This document shows positions 1-9,800 of a DNA stretch of 64,000 nt, one piece after another (within the stretch, counting starts at the first letter, position 1; the number at the start of each line of letters is the position of its first letter). The notes beneath the pieces are model-generated. The model saw nothing but the letters and a program-made list of their open reading frames with translations. It had not been told where the DNA came from and made no database searches. The stretch spans positions 3,596,001-3,660,000 of the forward strand of contig OZ241896.1 of assembly GCA_965203565.1 (NCBI GenBank), written 5' to 3'. This stretch comes from JAAXGX01 sp965203565. GTDB lineage: Bacteria; Acidobacteriota; Vicinamibacteria; Vicinamibacterales; UBA8438. A program made the position numbers and the translations under genes.

Positions 1-1
1 G

Positions 2-1021
2 CGGTGGAAGCGCCCCTGGTCGCGCTACGACGGGCTGTACGGCCTGTCGCCCGCGTCGCTCGACGCGCTGGCGGCGCACCGGCCCGCGCGGCGGCCGTAC
101 TCCGTCTCCGCCCTCCAGCGCTTCGCCGCCTGTCCCTACCAGTTCCTGCTGTCCGCCATCCACCGCCTGGAGCCGCGCGAGCGGATCGAGCCGCTCGAAC
201 GGCTCGATCCGTTGACGCGCGGGCGGATGTTCCACGAAGCGCAGGCGGAGACGGTGCGCGCGCTCGGCCGGCGCGAGGCGCTCCCGGTCACGCCGGCGCG
301 GCTGGCGGCGGCCGAGGAGGTGGTGAGCGCGACGCTCGACCGGGTCGCCGCCCGGTACCGCGAGGAGCTTGCGCCGGCGATCGATCGGGTCTGGACCGAC
401 GAGGTCGAAGCGATGCGGATCGATCTCAAGGGGTGGCTGCGTCACGTCGCCGACGAGGGGGGCGCGTGGACGCCGATCCACGCCGAGTTCGGGTTCGGCG
501 TCCGCGAGGCCGCCGGCCGCGACCCGGACAGCGCGCCGGACCCGGTCACGCTCGACGGGCGGTGGATGCTCCGCGGGGTGGTCGATCTGATCGAGGCCCG
601 GACGGAAGCGGCGGGCAGTGGGGCGCTGCTGGTCACCGACCACAAGACCGGGAGGGACCGCACCCGCGACGGGATGGTGGTGGGGGGCGGCGAGCTGCTG
701 CAGCCGGTCCTGTACGGGCTGGCCGTCGAGCAGGCGCTCGGGCGTCCGGTCGAGGCGGCGCGCCTGTCCTTCTGCACGCTCGACGGCGGGTTCCGCACCC
801 GCGTCGTCGACCTCGGGGAGCGCGAGCGCCGGCAGGGGGTCGAGGTGATCGAGGTGATCGACCGGGCGCTGGAGGCGGGCGCGCTGCTGCCGGCGCCGCG
901 GGAGGGCGCCTGCCGGTGGTGCGACTTCCGGGACGTCTGCGGGCCGTGGGAGGAGACGCGCGCCGCGCGGAAGGACGAGACGCGGCTGGCCGACCTGCGC
1001 GCCCTGCGGCGGACGCCCTGA
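2..1021 (+). CDS. addB: AddB-type PD-(D/E)XK nuclease, C-terminal part (partial at window edge)
   Basis: This is the C-terminal about 339 residues of an AddB-like subunit of the AddAB helicase-nuclease that processes double-strand breaks. It opens in frame at base 2. A segment reading YSVSALQRFAACPYQF carries the first cysteine of the 4Fe-4S staple. VTDHKTGRD gives the nuclease K motif, and CRWCDFRDVCG near the C-terminus gives the other three cysteines. The arrangement C...CxxCx5C around the nuclease core is the AddB hallmark. The N-terminal helicase-like part lies off the window. AddA lies downstream but is separated from it by an M23 peptidase gene. A stand-alone PD-(D/E)XK protein is the alternative, but AddA nearby makes AddB the better call. 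Confidence 0.85.
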   Translation, partial: RWKRPWSRYDGLYGLSPASLDALAAHRPARRPYSVSALQRFAACPYQFLLSAIHRLEPRERIEPLERLDPLTRGRMFHEAQAETVRALGRREALPVTPARLAAAEEVVSATLDRVAARYREELAPAIDRVWTDEVEAMRIDLKGWLRHVADEGGAWTPIHAEFGFGVREAAGRDPDSAPDPVTLDGRWMLRGVVDLIEARTEAAGSGALLVTDHKTGRDRTRDGMVVGGGELLQPVLYGLAVEQALGRPVEAARLSFCTLDGGFRTRVVDLGERERRQGVEVIEVIDRALEAGALLPAPREGACRWCDFRDVCGPWEETRAARKDETRLADLRALRRTP

Positions 1022-1026
1022 CCGGA

Positions 1027-1032
1027 TATATT
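1027..1032 (+). promoter_or_regulatory. -10-like TATATT plus GGAG ribosome site before the M23 gene
   Basis: TATATT sits 11 bases before the ATG at 1044 and is followed directly by GGAG. This suggests that the M23 gene has its own start signal within the addB-addA interval. No clear -35 is visible. Confidence 0.35.
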
Positions 1033-1043
1033 GGAGTCCGCCG

Positions 1044-2126
1044 ATGGGTTACGACGTCATGGTCGCCGTGGCAGTCGGCGCGGCTTTCACCGTCCTGGAG
1101 ATCGCCGGCCGGTTGTCGTCCGGGCGGAAGTCCGCCGCCGTGGTCGGGCTCGTCGCGGCCGGCGCCGCGCTCGCGGCGGGCTGGTTCGACGTGAGCCTGC
1201 TGGGGTTCGCGATTTTCGCCTACTGGCTCGGGAGCTGGACGTACGATCGCGCGCGCCGGTCCGCAAGGGACAGACGCCGGCGGGAGTTCGGAGAACAGGC
1301 CGCCGAGCGCGCCGTCGACCGTTCGGGCTGGCCGATATCCGGTCCGATCGGCCGTTTCGGCGGGGTCGGCGTCACGGCGGTGTTTTTCACCACGCAGTTG
1401 CTGGCGCTGCTGAATCCGTTTCAGATGCTGGAGGCCGCCCGGCAGTGCGTCGGCAACGGGAGCCTGCGGCGCCGGGAGGCGCGCAGTCGGGACGACGGCC
1501 GAAGCTATCGCACCAAGGCGGTCTATACGCTCCCGTTCGCCGGAGAATGGCTGCTCTACAACGGAGGCCACACGCCCCGGACCTCGCATTCGTGGAGCAT
1601 GCTCGGTCAGCGGTTCGCGCTGGATTTCGTGCAGGCGAACGCGGCGTTCGAGCGCCACACCGGCCGGGGAACGCGGGCGGAGGAGTATTTCTGCCACGGG
1701 CGCGAAATTCTCGCCGCGGCCGACGGGACGGTCGTCCGCACGGAAAACCGGGTGCGCCGCGCTTTCCTCGGCTGGGGCGTCTGCGACTTCACGGCGCGCA
1801 GCTTCATCGGCAACCACGTCCTGATCGAGCATGCCGAAGGGGAGTACGCCCTGTACGCCCACCTGATCCGCGGCAGCGTCACCGTCGCGCGCGGCGAGCG
1901 CGTCCGCCGCGGCCAGGCGCTCGGCCGCTGCGGCCACACGGGCCACAGCACGGAGCCTCACCTGCACCTGCACCTGCAGGACTCCGCCGATCCGTTCTGG
2001 GGGATGGGGCTGCCCATGCGGTTCTCGGGCCTGCTGGTCGACGGCGCGCCGGCCGACGAGACGCTGCTCACGGCGGGCGTCCGCGTGCGTCCCCGAACCG
2101 GCGCGGCGCCGCCGTCACGCCGCTGA
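1044..2126 (+). CDS. Membrane-anchored M23 family (LytM-like) metallopeptidase
   Basis: A 360-residue protein expected to cut peptidoglycan cross-links or to act as a degenerate regulator of cell-wall hydrolysis. Hydrophobic stretches at roughly residues 5-60 and 105-125 suggest membrane anchoring. The C-terminal half carries the LytM fold: an ALDF aspartate where HxxxD is normally found, ALYAHL, then GHTGHSTEPHLHLHL, which supplies the HxH zinc ligands. The first canonical histidine is not obvious, so catalytic activity is uncertain. It lies between addB and addA with only 5 bp before the addA start, so it may be co-transcribed with them despite the unrelated function. The ATG start has GGAG 7 bases upstream. 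Confidence 0.8.
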   Translation: MGYDVMVAVAVGAAFTVLEIAGRLSSGRKSAAVVGLVAAGAALAAGWFDVSLLGFAIFAYWLGSWTYDRARRSARDRRRREFGEQAAERAVDRSGWPISGPIGRFGGVGVTAVFFTTQLLALLNPFQMLEAARQCVGNGSLRRREARSRDDGRSYRTKAVYTLPFAGEWLLYNGGHTPRTSHSWSMLGQRFALDFVQANAAFERHTGRGTRAEEYFCHGREILAAADGTVVRTENRVRRAFLGWGVCDFTARSFIGNHVLIEHAEGEYALYAHLIRGSVTVARGERVRRGQALGRCGHTGHSTEPHLHLHLQDSADPFWGMGLPMRFSGLLVDGAPADETLLTAGVRVRPRTGAAPPSRR

Positions 2127-2131
2127 CGGCC

Positions 2132-5100
2132 ATGACCGCCACGCCGCGGCTCGTCGATGCGGAGGCGCGAGACCGGATCCGGACCGCGCTCGGCGAGAGC
2201 CTGTTCGTCGAAGCCGCCGCCGGGACGGGGAAGACGACCGAGCTGATCGCCCGGATCGTGCGGACCCTGGCCGACGGGCGGGCGCGCATCGGCGGCGTCC
2301 TCGCGGTGACGTTCACCGAGAAGGCGGCCGGCGAGCTGAAGCTGCGCCTGCGGGCGGAGCTGGAGCGGGCCCGCCGCGACGCGCGCGCGGCGGCGCGCCT
2401 CGACGACGCCATCGCCCACCTGGAGGAAGCCCAGGTGAACACGATCCACGGGTTCTGCGCCGACCTGCTCCGCGAACGGCCGATCGACGCCGGCATCGAC
2501 CCGCACTTCGAGGTGCTGCCGGAGCCGGACGCGCGCCGGCTGTTCGACCGGGCGTTCGGCGCCTGGATGGAGCAGGCCCTGGCGGACCCGCCCGACGGCG
2601 TGCGGCGCGCGTTGCGGCGGCGGTCCGGCGCGGGCGGCTTCGATCCGGACGGGGCGCGCGCCGGTCCGGCCGATCGGCTCCGCAGCGCCGCGTGGCGCCT
2701 GGCCGAGTGGCGCGACTTCCGGGCGCCGTACCGCCGGCATCGGGCGTGGTGGCCGCTGATAGAGCCGGACGGGAGCGGCAGCGGCCGCAGCGGCCTCGCC
2801 GGCGCCGACGACGCCGGCCCGGCGGACCGGGACGCGGCGCCCGCGGCCGCCGAGGCGCGCGATCGACGCCCGACGATCGACCGGATCGTCGACGATCTGT
2901 GCGGCTTCGCCGACCTGACGGAGCGGGCGGACGACCGGACGAGCGACCTGCTGTACCGCGACACCCACCCGGCGCGGCTCGTCGCCGCCGCGATCCGGAC
3001 GAACGACGCCGTGCGGGCCGAACGCGACTACGACGGCATCGAGGCGCAACTCGTCGAGCTGGCCGGCGACTGGAGGTTCGCGGGCGCGCGCCGCCGGGGC
3101 CGCGGGGCGCGCTACGGCGACGGCGTGACGCGGGAGGCCGTGGTCGAACGCCGCAAGGCGCTCACCGGCCGTCTGCGCGCTTTCCGGCGCGTGGCGGACG
3201 CCGATCTGGCGGCGCTCCTGCAACAGGAATTGCGCGATCCGATCGAGCGCTACAAGACGCTCAAGGCCGACGCGGGGCGGCTCGACTTCCTCGACCTGCT
3301 GCTGGCGGCCCGCGACCTGCTCCGCGACGACGGCGTGCGGCGGGAGTTCCAGCGCCGCTACACGCACGTCTTCGTGGACGAGTTCCAGGACACCGACCCG
3401 CTCCAGGCGGAGATCCTCCTGCTGCTGGCCGCCGCCGACCCCGCGGAGCGCGACTGGCGGCGCGTCGCGCCCGTCCCCGGCAAGCTGTTCGTGGTCGGCG
3501 ACCCCAAGCAGTCGATCTACCGCTTTCGCCGCGCCGACGTCGACGTCTACCACCAGGTGCAGGCGCAGCTCCGGGCCCGGGGCGCGGCGGTGCTGTCGCT
3601 GACGAGCAGCTTCCGCAGCGCGCCGGCGATTCAGCACTGCGTCAACCGGGCGTTCGCGCCGCAGATGGCGCCGCCGGCGGACCGGGCGGCCGGCGCGTCC
3701 GGCTACGTGCCGCTGTCGCCGACGCGGCCCGGCGCGGCCGGGCAGCCCGCCCTCGTCGCCCTGCCGGTCCCGCGTCCCTACGGCCACCGGGAGAACCTGA
3801 CCGCCCGCGCCATCGAGCAGTCGCTGCCTGACGCGGTGGGGGCGTTCGTGCGCTGGCTGGTGCAGGAGAGCGGCTGGACGGTGACCGAGGCCGACCCCGC
3901 GGGCGACGGCGACCCGCGGCCGGCGCCGATGGCGGCCCGGCACGTCGCCATCCTCTTCCGCCGCTTCGAGACGTTCGGCCGGGACGTGACGCGCGCCTAC
4001 GTCGACGCGCTGGAGGCGCGCGGCGTGCCGCACCTGCTGGTCGGGGGACGGTCGTTCCACGAACGCGAGGAGGTGGCGACGATGCGGGCGGCGCTGTCGG
4101 CCGTCGAGTGGCCGGACGACGAGCTGTCGGTCTTCGCGACGCTCCGCGGGTCGCTGTTCGCCCTCGACGACGAGACGCTCTTCGCGTACCGCCACCGGTT
4201 CGGCCGGCTCCACCCGTTCCGGCCGCCGGCGGAGCTGGTCCCCGGCGGCGACCGGCCGGCGGAGGCGGATCTCGACCGGTTCGAGCCGGTCGCCGGCGCG
4301 CTCGACCTGCTCCGGACGCTTCACGGCGCCCGCAACCGCACGCCGGTGGCCGCCACCGTCGGCCGGCTCCTCGAAGCGACCCGGGCGCACGCCGGCTTCG
4401 CCATGCGCCCGGCCGGCGAGCAGGCGCTGGCCAACGTGCTGCAGCTTGCCGAGATGGCCCGCAGCCACGACGCCGCCGGGGGGCTCTCGTTCCGGGGGTT
4501 CGTCGAGCGGCTGCTCGACGAGGCGGACGAGCGGCGCGCCGGGGAGGCCCCCATCTTCGAGGAGGGGAGCGACGGCGTCCGGATCATGACCGTCCACAAG
4601 GCGAAAGGCCTCGAGTTCCCGGTGGTGGTCCTGGCCGACCCGACCTGCAAGCTGCACCGGACGAACGCCGACCGCTACATCGACGGCGGGCGCGGACTGT
4701 GCGCGCTGCGGCTCGCCGGCTGGTCGCCTTTCGATCTCCTCGACCACGAGGACGTCGAGATGGCGCGGGACCGGGCCGAGGCGGTGCGGCTGGCCTACGT
4801 GGCCGCCACCCGCGCCCGGGACCTGCTGGTGGTTCCCGCGGTGGGCGACGACCGGGAGTGGAGCGCCGCGCCGGACCCGGCGGCGCCCGCGGGCCGTCTC
4901 CTGCCGCACGAGAAGGGATGGATCAGCCCGCTGTACCCCGCCGTCTCCCCGCCGGCGACCCGGCGGCGCGCGCCGGAAGCCGCGCCCGGCTGCCCGCAGT
5001 TCGGCGGCGACTCGGTCGTCGAGCGGCCGAACGGCGACCCGGCGCAGCCGAACACCGTCGCGCCGGGGCGGCACCGGTTCGACGGCGAATCGGACCCCGC

Positions 5101-5872
5101 GGCCGGCTACTCCGTCGTCTGGTGGGACCCGCACCTGCTGCGGCTCGGCGCCGAGGTCCGCTTCGGAATCCGGCAGGAGGCGCTGCTCTCGAAGGAGGCC
5201 CCGGAAGAGACGGTCGAAGCCGACCTCCACCGCTACCGCGTCTGGCGGCGCGGGCGCGAGCAGGCCGCGCTGCGCGCCGCTGAGCCGAGCCTCGTCGTGG
5301 ACACGGTGACGCACCGCGCGGAGTCGGCCCGCGGCGCGGACCCGCAGGCGTCCGGCGCGGAGGTCGAGGTGATCGCTCCGCCCGTAGCGCCCGGCGCGCC
5401 CGACGGGCCGCGCTTCGGCTCGCTCGTCCACGCCGTGCTGGCCGCGGCGCCGCTCGACGACCCGTCGCGCGCCGCGGAGACGGCCGCCCTGCACGGCCGG
5501 ATCCTGGGGGCGACGGACGCGGAGATCGCCGCCGCGGCGGCGGCCGTGACCGCCGCGCTGCGGCATCCGGTCCTCGAACGGGCGCGCGCCGCGACGGCCC
5601 GCGGGGAATGCCGGCGGGAGGAGCCGGTGGCGGCGCGGGACGAAGACGGGACGCTGGTCGAAGGGATCGTCGACCTGGCGTTCCGCGAGTCCGGCCGCTG
5701 GACGGTGGTCGACTTCAAGACCGACAAGGACCTGGAGCCGAAACTCGCCCTCTACCGCCGGCAGGTGGCGCTCTACGCCGCCATGATCAGCCGGGCGACC
5801 GGCGAGCCGGCGACGCCGGTGCTGATGCGCGTCCACCCCCCGCTCGGCCCGGACGCCGGCATGGAAGCGTGA
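2132..5872 (+). CDS. addA: AddA-type UvrD/REP helicase-nuclease
   Basis: A 1246-residue superfamily 1 helicase fused to a C-terminal RecB-like nuclease, the AddA partner in double-strand break resection. Visible motifs in order: Walker A EAAAGTGKTTEL near the N-terminus; FVDEFQDTDPLQ (motif II); VVGDPKQSIYRFRRAD (motif III); MTVHKAKGLEFPVVVLADP (motif V); RLAYVAATRARDLLVV (motif VI). Then comes the nuclease signature GIVDLAF...VVDFKTDK close to the C-terminus. Length fits AddA. The frame is open far upstream, but the ATG at 2132 directly precedes the first conserved residues and lies just after the M23 stop at 2126. The gene ends 61 bp before the minus-strand ATPase remnant. Confidence 0.9.
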   Translation: MTATPRLVDAEARDRIRTALGESLFVEAAAGTGKTTELIARIVRTLADGRARIGGVLAVTFTEKAAGELKLRLRAELERARRDARAAARLDDAIAHLEEAQVNTIHGFCADLLRERPIDAGIDPHFEVLPEPDARRLFDRAFGAWMEQALADPPDGVRRALRRRSGAGGFDPDGARAGPADRLRSAAWRLAEWRDFRAPYRRHRAWWPLIEPDGSGSGRSGLAGADDAGPADRDAAPAAAEARDRRPTIDRIVDDLCGFADLTERADDRTSDLLYRDTHPARLVAAAIRTNDAVRAERDYDGIEAQLVELAGDWRFAGARRRGRGARYGDGVTREAVVERRKALTGRLRAFRRVADADLAALLQQELRDPIERYKTLKADAGRLDFLDLLLAARDLLRDDGVRREFQRRYTHVFVDEFQDTDPLQAEILLLLAAADPAERDWRRVAPVPGKLFVVGDPKQSIYRFRRADVDVYHQVQAQLRARGAAVLSLTSSFRSAPAIQHCVNRAFAPQMAPPADRAAGASGYVPLSPTRPGAAGQPALVALPVPRPYGHRENLTARAIEQSLPDAVGAFVRWLVQESGWTVTEADPAGDGDPRPAPMAARHVAILFRRFETFGRDVTRAYVDALEARGVPHLLVGGRSFHEREEVATMRAALSAVEWPDDELSVFATLRGSLFALDDETLFAYRHRFGRLHPFRPPAELVPGGDRPAEADLDRFEPVAGALDLLRTLHGARNRTPVAATVGRLLEATRAHAGFAMRPAGEQALANVLQLAEMARSHDAAGGLSFRGFVERLLDEADERRAGEAPIFEEGSDGVRIMTVHKAKGLEFPVVVLADPTCKLHRTNADRYIDGGRGLCALRLAGWSPFDLLDHEDVEMARDRAEAVRLAYVAATRARDLLVVPAVGDDREWSAAPDPAAPAGRLLPHEKGWISPLYPAVSPPATRRRAPEAAPGCPQFGGDSVVERPNGDPAQPNTVAPGRHRFDGESDPAAGYSVVWWDPHLLRLGAEVRFGIRQEALLSKEAPEETVEADLHRYRVWRRGREQAALRAAEPSLVVDTVTHRAESARGADPQASGAEVEVIAPPVAPGAPDGPRFGSLVHAVLAAAPLDDPSRAAETAALHGRILGATDAEIAAAAAAVTAALRHPVLERARAATARGECRREEPVAARDEDGTLVEGIVDLAFRESGRWTVVDFKTDKDLEPKLALYRRQVALYAAMISRATGEPATPVLMRVHPPLGPDAGMEA

Positions 5873-5933
5873 AGCTTGACGCCGGCGCCGACGACGCGGA
5901 GAGGACGCGCGCCGGCGCCGCCAGAGGCGTCTC

Positions 5934-6170
5934 TCAGGAGCGGGCGCGCAGCTCCGTGGCGAGCGCGCGGACCCCGATTCCCTCCACCCCTTCCGAGACC
6001 GGGTAACGATCGTCGCCCGCGTGCACGACGAAGGCGCGGGCCGGATCGACGTCCGCACGGATCTCCAACGCCAGCGTCGTCTTGCCGACCTGTCGCGGCC
6101 CGATCAGGGCAACCGCGGCCTGGCGGTTCAGCGCGCTTTCAACGTCACGAGTGATGATTCGGGGAATCAT
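5934..6170 (-). pseudogene. Internally deleted AAA/DUF4143-type ATPase remnant
   Basis: The 78-codon frame starts like the N-terminus of AAA_14/DUF4143 ATPases (IPRIITRDVESAL, then GPRQVGKTTLALEI with Walker A). It jumps at once to what looks like the family's C-terminus (VVHAGDDRYPVSEGVEGIGV). The roughly 300 residues normally between are missing, yet the frame is kept, so this reads as an in-frame deletion derivative. The family is usually about 380-400 residues. The remnant has lost Walker B and the DUF4143 domain and is very unlikely to work. A second, differently truncated relative lies at 50318-50522. Confidence 0.65.
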
Positions 6171-6172
6171 CC

Positions 6173-6499
6173 TTGCAATTTATCCACGCGGTGGATGATT
6201 TGCAAGCGCGTCGAGTGGCTCAGCGACGAGGCGCTGGAGACGTCGGGCGCGCTCTGGCGGAAAAGGCGCTGGCCCAGTCGATCGGCGAACCCAGTCCGAT
6301 CGCGCTGTCGACGATCGCCCGGCGCCGCCGGGCCTACTACGACGGGCTGGCCGCCGCCGGCCGGTCGCTCGACGTCACCAAGTGGCTGCGCCGCACCGGC
6401 GACCGCCGCCATACCCGCTATTGGCTGGACCTGCCCGGTTTCGAGAAATGGTGGAGCGCATCGTGGAATCGGCATCCGCCTGCTTCGGTATGGTCATGA
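6173..6499 (+). pseudogene. Fic-family C-terminal remnant
   Basis: The middle of this frame (about 6227-6388) resembles the part of Fic AMP-transferases that follows the HPFxxGNGR motif: VGRALAEKALAQSIGEPSPIALSTI, then RRRAYYDGLAAAGRSLDVTKWL. The catalytic histidine and the HPFxDGN segment are not present upstream; only a scrambled GAGDVGRA remains. The reading frame upstream and downstream is not Fic-like. This is best read as a decayed 3' piece of a Fic toxin or Fic protein. It sits head to head with the ATPase remnant and just before a broken antitoxin. Confidence 0.5.
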
Positions 6500-6534
6500 T
6501 ACCGAATCGACGACAAGTGGCTGCGGAGGGTGCG

Positions 6535-6793
6535 ATGGCTACGATCAACGTGCGGCGGCTGGATGACGGCGCGTTCCGGCGTCTCAAGCTACGCGCCGCC
6601 GGGAACAACCGCTCCCTGGAAGGTGAGGCGCGGCGCATTTCTCGAAGGCGCGGTCAAGGGGGAGACGTCGGCGAAGCGCGCGTCTTTCCCGGCTCTGGCG
6701 GCGCGGCTGCGGCGCGAGACCGAAGGACGCGCGCAAACGCCATCGGAGGTCCTGATCCGGGAAGACCGCGAGGCCGGACACCGGGTCATCTGA
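6535..6793 (+). pseudogene. Frameshifted FitA-like (ribbon-helix-helix) antitoxin
   Basis: The ATG at 6535 begins MATINVRRLDDGAFRRLKLRAAG, the ribbon-helix-helix start typical of FitA/StbC antitoxins, followed by NNRSLEGEAR. After about 6640 the family-like sequence continues in another frame (AKRASFPALAARLRRETEGR, then TPSEVLIREDREAGHRVI) and stops at 6793. A small indel near 6637-6645 therefore breaks the gene. No intact PIN-domain toxin follows, which is where fitB/vapC would be expected. DNA binding by the N-terminal half might survive, but a working pair is unlikely. Confidence 0.6.
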
Positions 6794-6879
6794 TGCGTCC
6801 GGTGCGACTGCAAGGCGAATCAGCGGCGCTTTGGTGTCGTCGGTCGTGAACGGGGAACCGTCCAGAATCTCTCCGCGTT

Positions 6880-9800
6880 TCACGGGCGGTCCCAAACGCT
6901 GATCGCTTCGACGAATTCCTGATCTTCCTCGGCCTGCGCGCTGCGGGCCACGGCGAGGGCCTGGCGGTGGGCTTCTGTCTGGAAGTCGAACGTGGCCTGG
7001 GCCGAATCATGGTCGGCTTCCGCCAACAAGCCGGGCAACGTCTCGACAATCCGGACCGTTTCCACACTGACGTGCACGATGCGCCGCACTGTCGCCGCCA
7101 GGTCCCTTGGATCTTCGAACCATTCGTTGGGGTCGTTGGCGATGCCGCTCCGCCTGTCGCGCACGATTCGGTAGCGGTCGATAATCCATTCGAGCGGGGT
7201 CCTGCCGTTGACCAGGTGTCCATGCGCTTCGGCGGGGATGCCGTGCAGGCTCACGTATTCGTTGATGCGGAGGACGGTCTTGTCGTCGTCGGCGAAGCGC
7301 ATCGCTTGCGCGCCGATGCGGAAGTGCTCCGGCTGCGGCTCGCCGGATTGGGTGAAGACCGTTTCCAGAGGGTGCTCTTCGCACGTCTCGTAGCCGAGAT
7401 GGAGCGCGGCGAGGGCGCGGCCGGCGCGGGCGAAGGTGCGGAAGTCCTCTGCGAACGGCGCGCGCGGCAGCTCCTTGACCAGATCGGCGGCGAAGCGTCC
7501 GCGCCAGTCGGGGGCATGAAGGACTCCGTAGATGTAATCGAAGACGTCGTCCTTGTCGATGGAGTCGTCGGCGTAGCGGACGCGGAAGGCGCGCAAGGCG
7601 GTGTCCGTGACGTTGTCGATGCGTTCCGGTCCCGACGTGCCCGGGCCGCCGCCCATGCCCGGAAGCTGACCTTGAGCGTCGTCCGGCTGCTCGTACCGGT
7701 GCCTCGGGAAACATTGTCCGAATGCGATGAAGTGGAGGTCGGGCATCGTATCGACCATGAGAGCGGAGAACGGCCTGGTCGAACCGACGCCCGGCACGCA
7801 GATTGCGCGATTCTCCCCGCCGGGCATGGGAAAGATGCTGTCCATCTGATATTTGCGGTTCACCAGTACGTAGTCGACGTAGCAGTGCTGCTTGACGAAG
7901 GGGCGGTATTGGGTCTTTTGCACCTTGCTGGCCGAAAACGTGGCCCCTTTCCGTCTCCGCAAGTTGTCCTTCAGCGCTGCGTCCCACCGGACGTTCGAGG
8001 AGTGGAGACGTGCGACCTCGTCTACGCCGTACTTCGGGTGTTCTTCGGCGACGCGCATGGCGCCCAGGTAGTCTTCCGTCACGAGCCGTGCGTTCTCCGC
8101 GCAGGCGTCGCGGGAGAAGTTGTAGAGGTAGGCGTCTCTGCTGGTCTTGTATCCATTGCTGAACAGCTTGAATATCGCCTCGCCCCCTTGGCCGGCCTTC
8201 ACGTCCTTCGACCCCAGCGGATAAAGCCGCTGGAACTCCTCGCTGCGCTGGCCGATCCAGTCGTGTTGCCGGTTCGGGGTGATCTCGCGCCAGTCCTCGA
8301 TGCCGGCGACGGATCCGGCTTCGCGCAGGATCGCCAGCTTCTCGCCGCGCTTGAGGTAGTCGCCGACGTCGCGGTACAGGATGCGGCAGCCGTCGTGTGA
8401 AGCGTCGGGGTTCCGGACCAGGATCGTGATCGCCACGGGCGCCCGCGAGCCCTGGCCGAATACGTTGTCTCCTTCCGCCCGCCGCAGCTCCCCGGAGGTC
8501 CTCGCATTCCCCCGCAAGTTCAATACCCAGATGGCGCTGAATTCCTCCATCAGACAGGCCCGGATGCCGGAGTCCACGTTGCCGTCGATCCAGGAGCCGT
8601 TGGTGACGAACGCGATCACGCCCTGCTCGCCGATGCGATCCGAGGCCCAGCGGATCGCCATCTTGTAGGTGTCGTACAGGCTGTTCTTCAGGGTCGCGGT
8701 CGAGCGCGCGGCGTACGTCTCGCTGACCCGCTTCTCCAGCTCCGGGTAATCGACGTTCGGGTTGTCGTCCGCCGAGCTCCTCTGCGCCGCCGACCACGGG
8801 GGGTTGCCGACGACGACCTGGATCGGCAGGCGCTGCTGGCGCTCGGCGCGCTCGCTGTTGTCGGGCAGCCAGTCCCTGGGAAAGCCGGTCCGGTCGGTGT
8901 GCAGATTGAAGGTGTCGGTCAGGACGATCCCCTCGAAGGGCTGATAGGGGCCGTCCGCTCCCCGCCGGCCGTGGAACGCTTCCTCGACGTGGACGGCCGC
9001 GATGTAGTAGGCCAGCAGCACGATCTCGTTGGCGTGCAGCTCCCGGCGGTACTTCCTCTCGAGGTCCCGGTCGGCGATCAGGGCCGACTGGAGCAGGCGG
9101 ACGAGGAAGATGCCGGTCCCGGTGAAGGGATCGAGCACGTGGACGCCTTCGTCGCTCAAGCCGCGTCCGAACTCCTCGCGCAGCGCGTGGTCGGCGCTGT
9201 TCAGGATGAAGTCCACAATCTCGACCGGGGTGTAGACGATGCCGAGGCGTTCGGTGTCCTTCCTGAGCGCGGTCGCGAAGAACTTCTCGTAGAGCTCCAT
9301 CAGCACCCGCTGGCGCGCCGCGCTGTTGTCGAGGCCGCGGGCGCGCATCCGGACGCTCTCGTAGAAACGCTCCAGGTCCCGCACCTCGTTCTCGAGGCCG
9401 AATTCGCCGAAGTCCCGCCGCAGGGCGTCCAGGGCCCGGGCCACCGGGTTGGCGGCCGCGAAGTCGTAGTGCTCGAACAGCGCCTCGAAGACGGGGCGGG
9501 TCAGGACGTGTTGCGCCATGATCTCGATGGCGTCGCCGCGGTCGATCGACGCGTTGATCGAGACCTTCAGCTCTTCGTGGAACGCGCCGAACCACTCGCG
9601 CAGGGCTTCGTTGCCGGGGGCGGCCAGCAGATGCTCGATCCGGTGGACCAGTCGCGTGAAGATGTCCGCGACGTCCCTGGCCCAGGTCTCCCAGTACTTC
9701 CGGTCTCCGCACTTGTCGACGATCCGGGCGAAGATGGCGCCGGGCGGCAGGTCGATCGGCGCGAACGGCAGATCGGGGCCTGCCGGAGCTCCGTCTCCGT

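Noticed and set aside
1031..2131. A long open frame upstream of addA could extend the protein by 367 residues
   Set aside because: It is the shadow of the M23 gene in another frame; family similarity starts just after the ATG at 2132.
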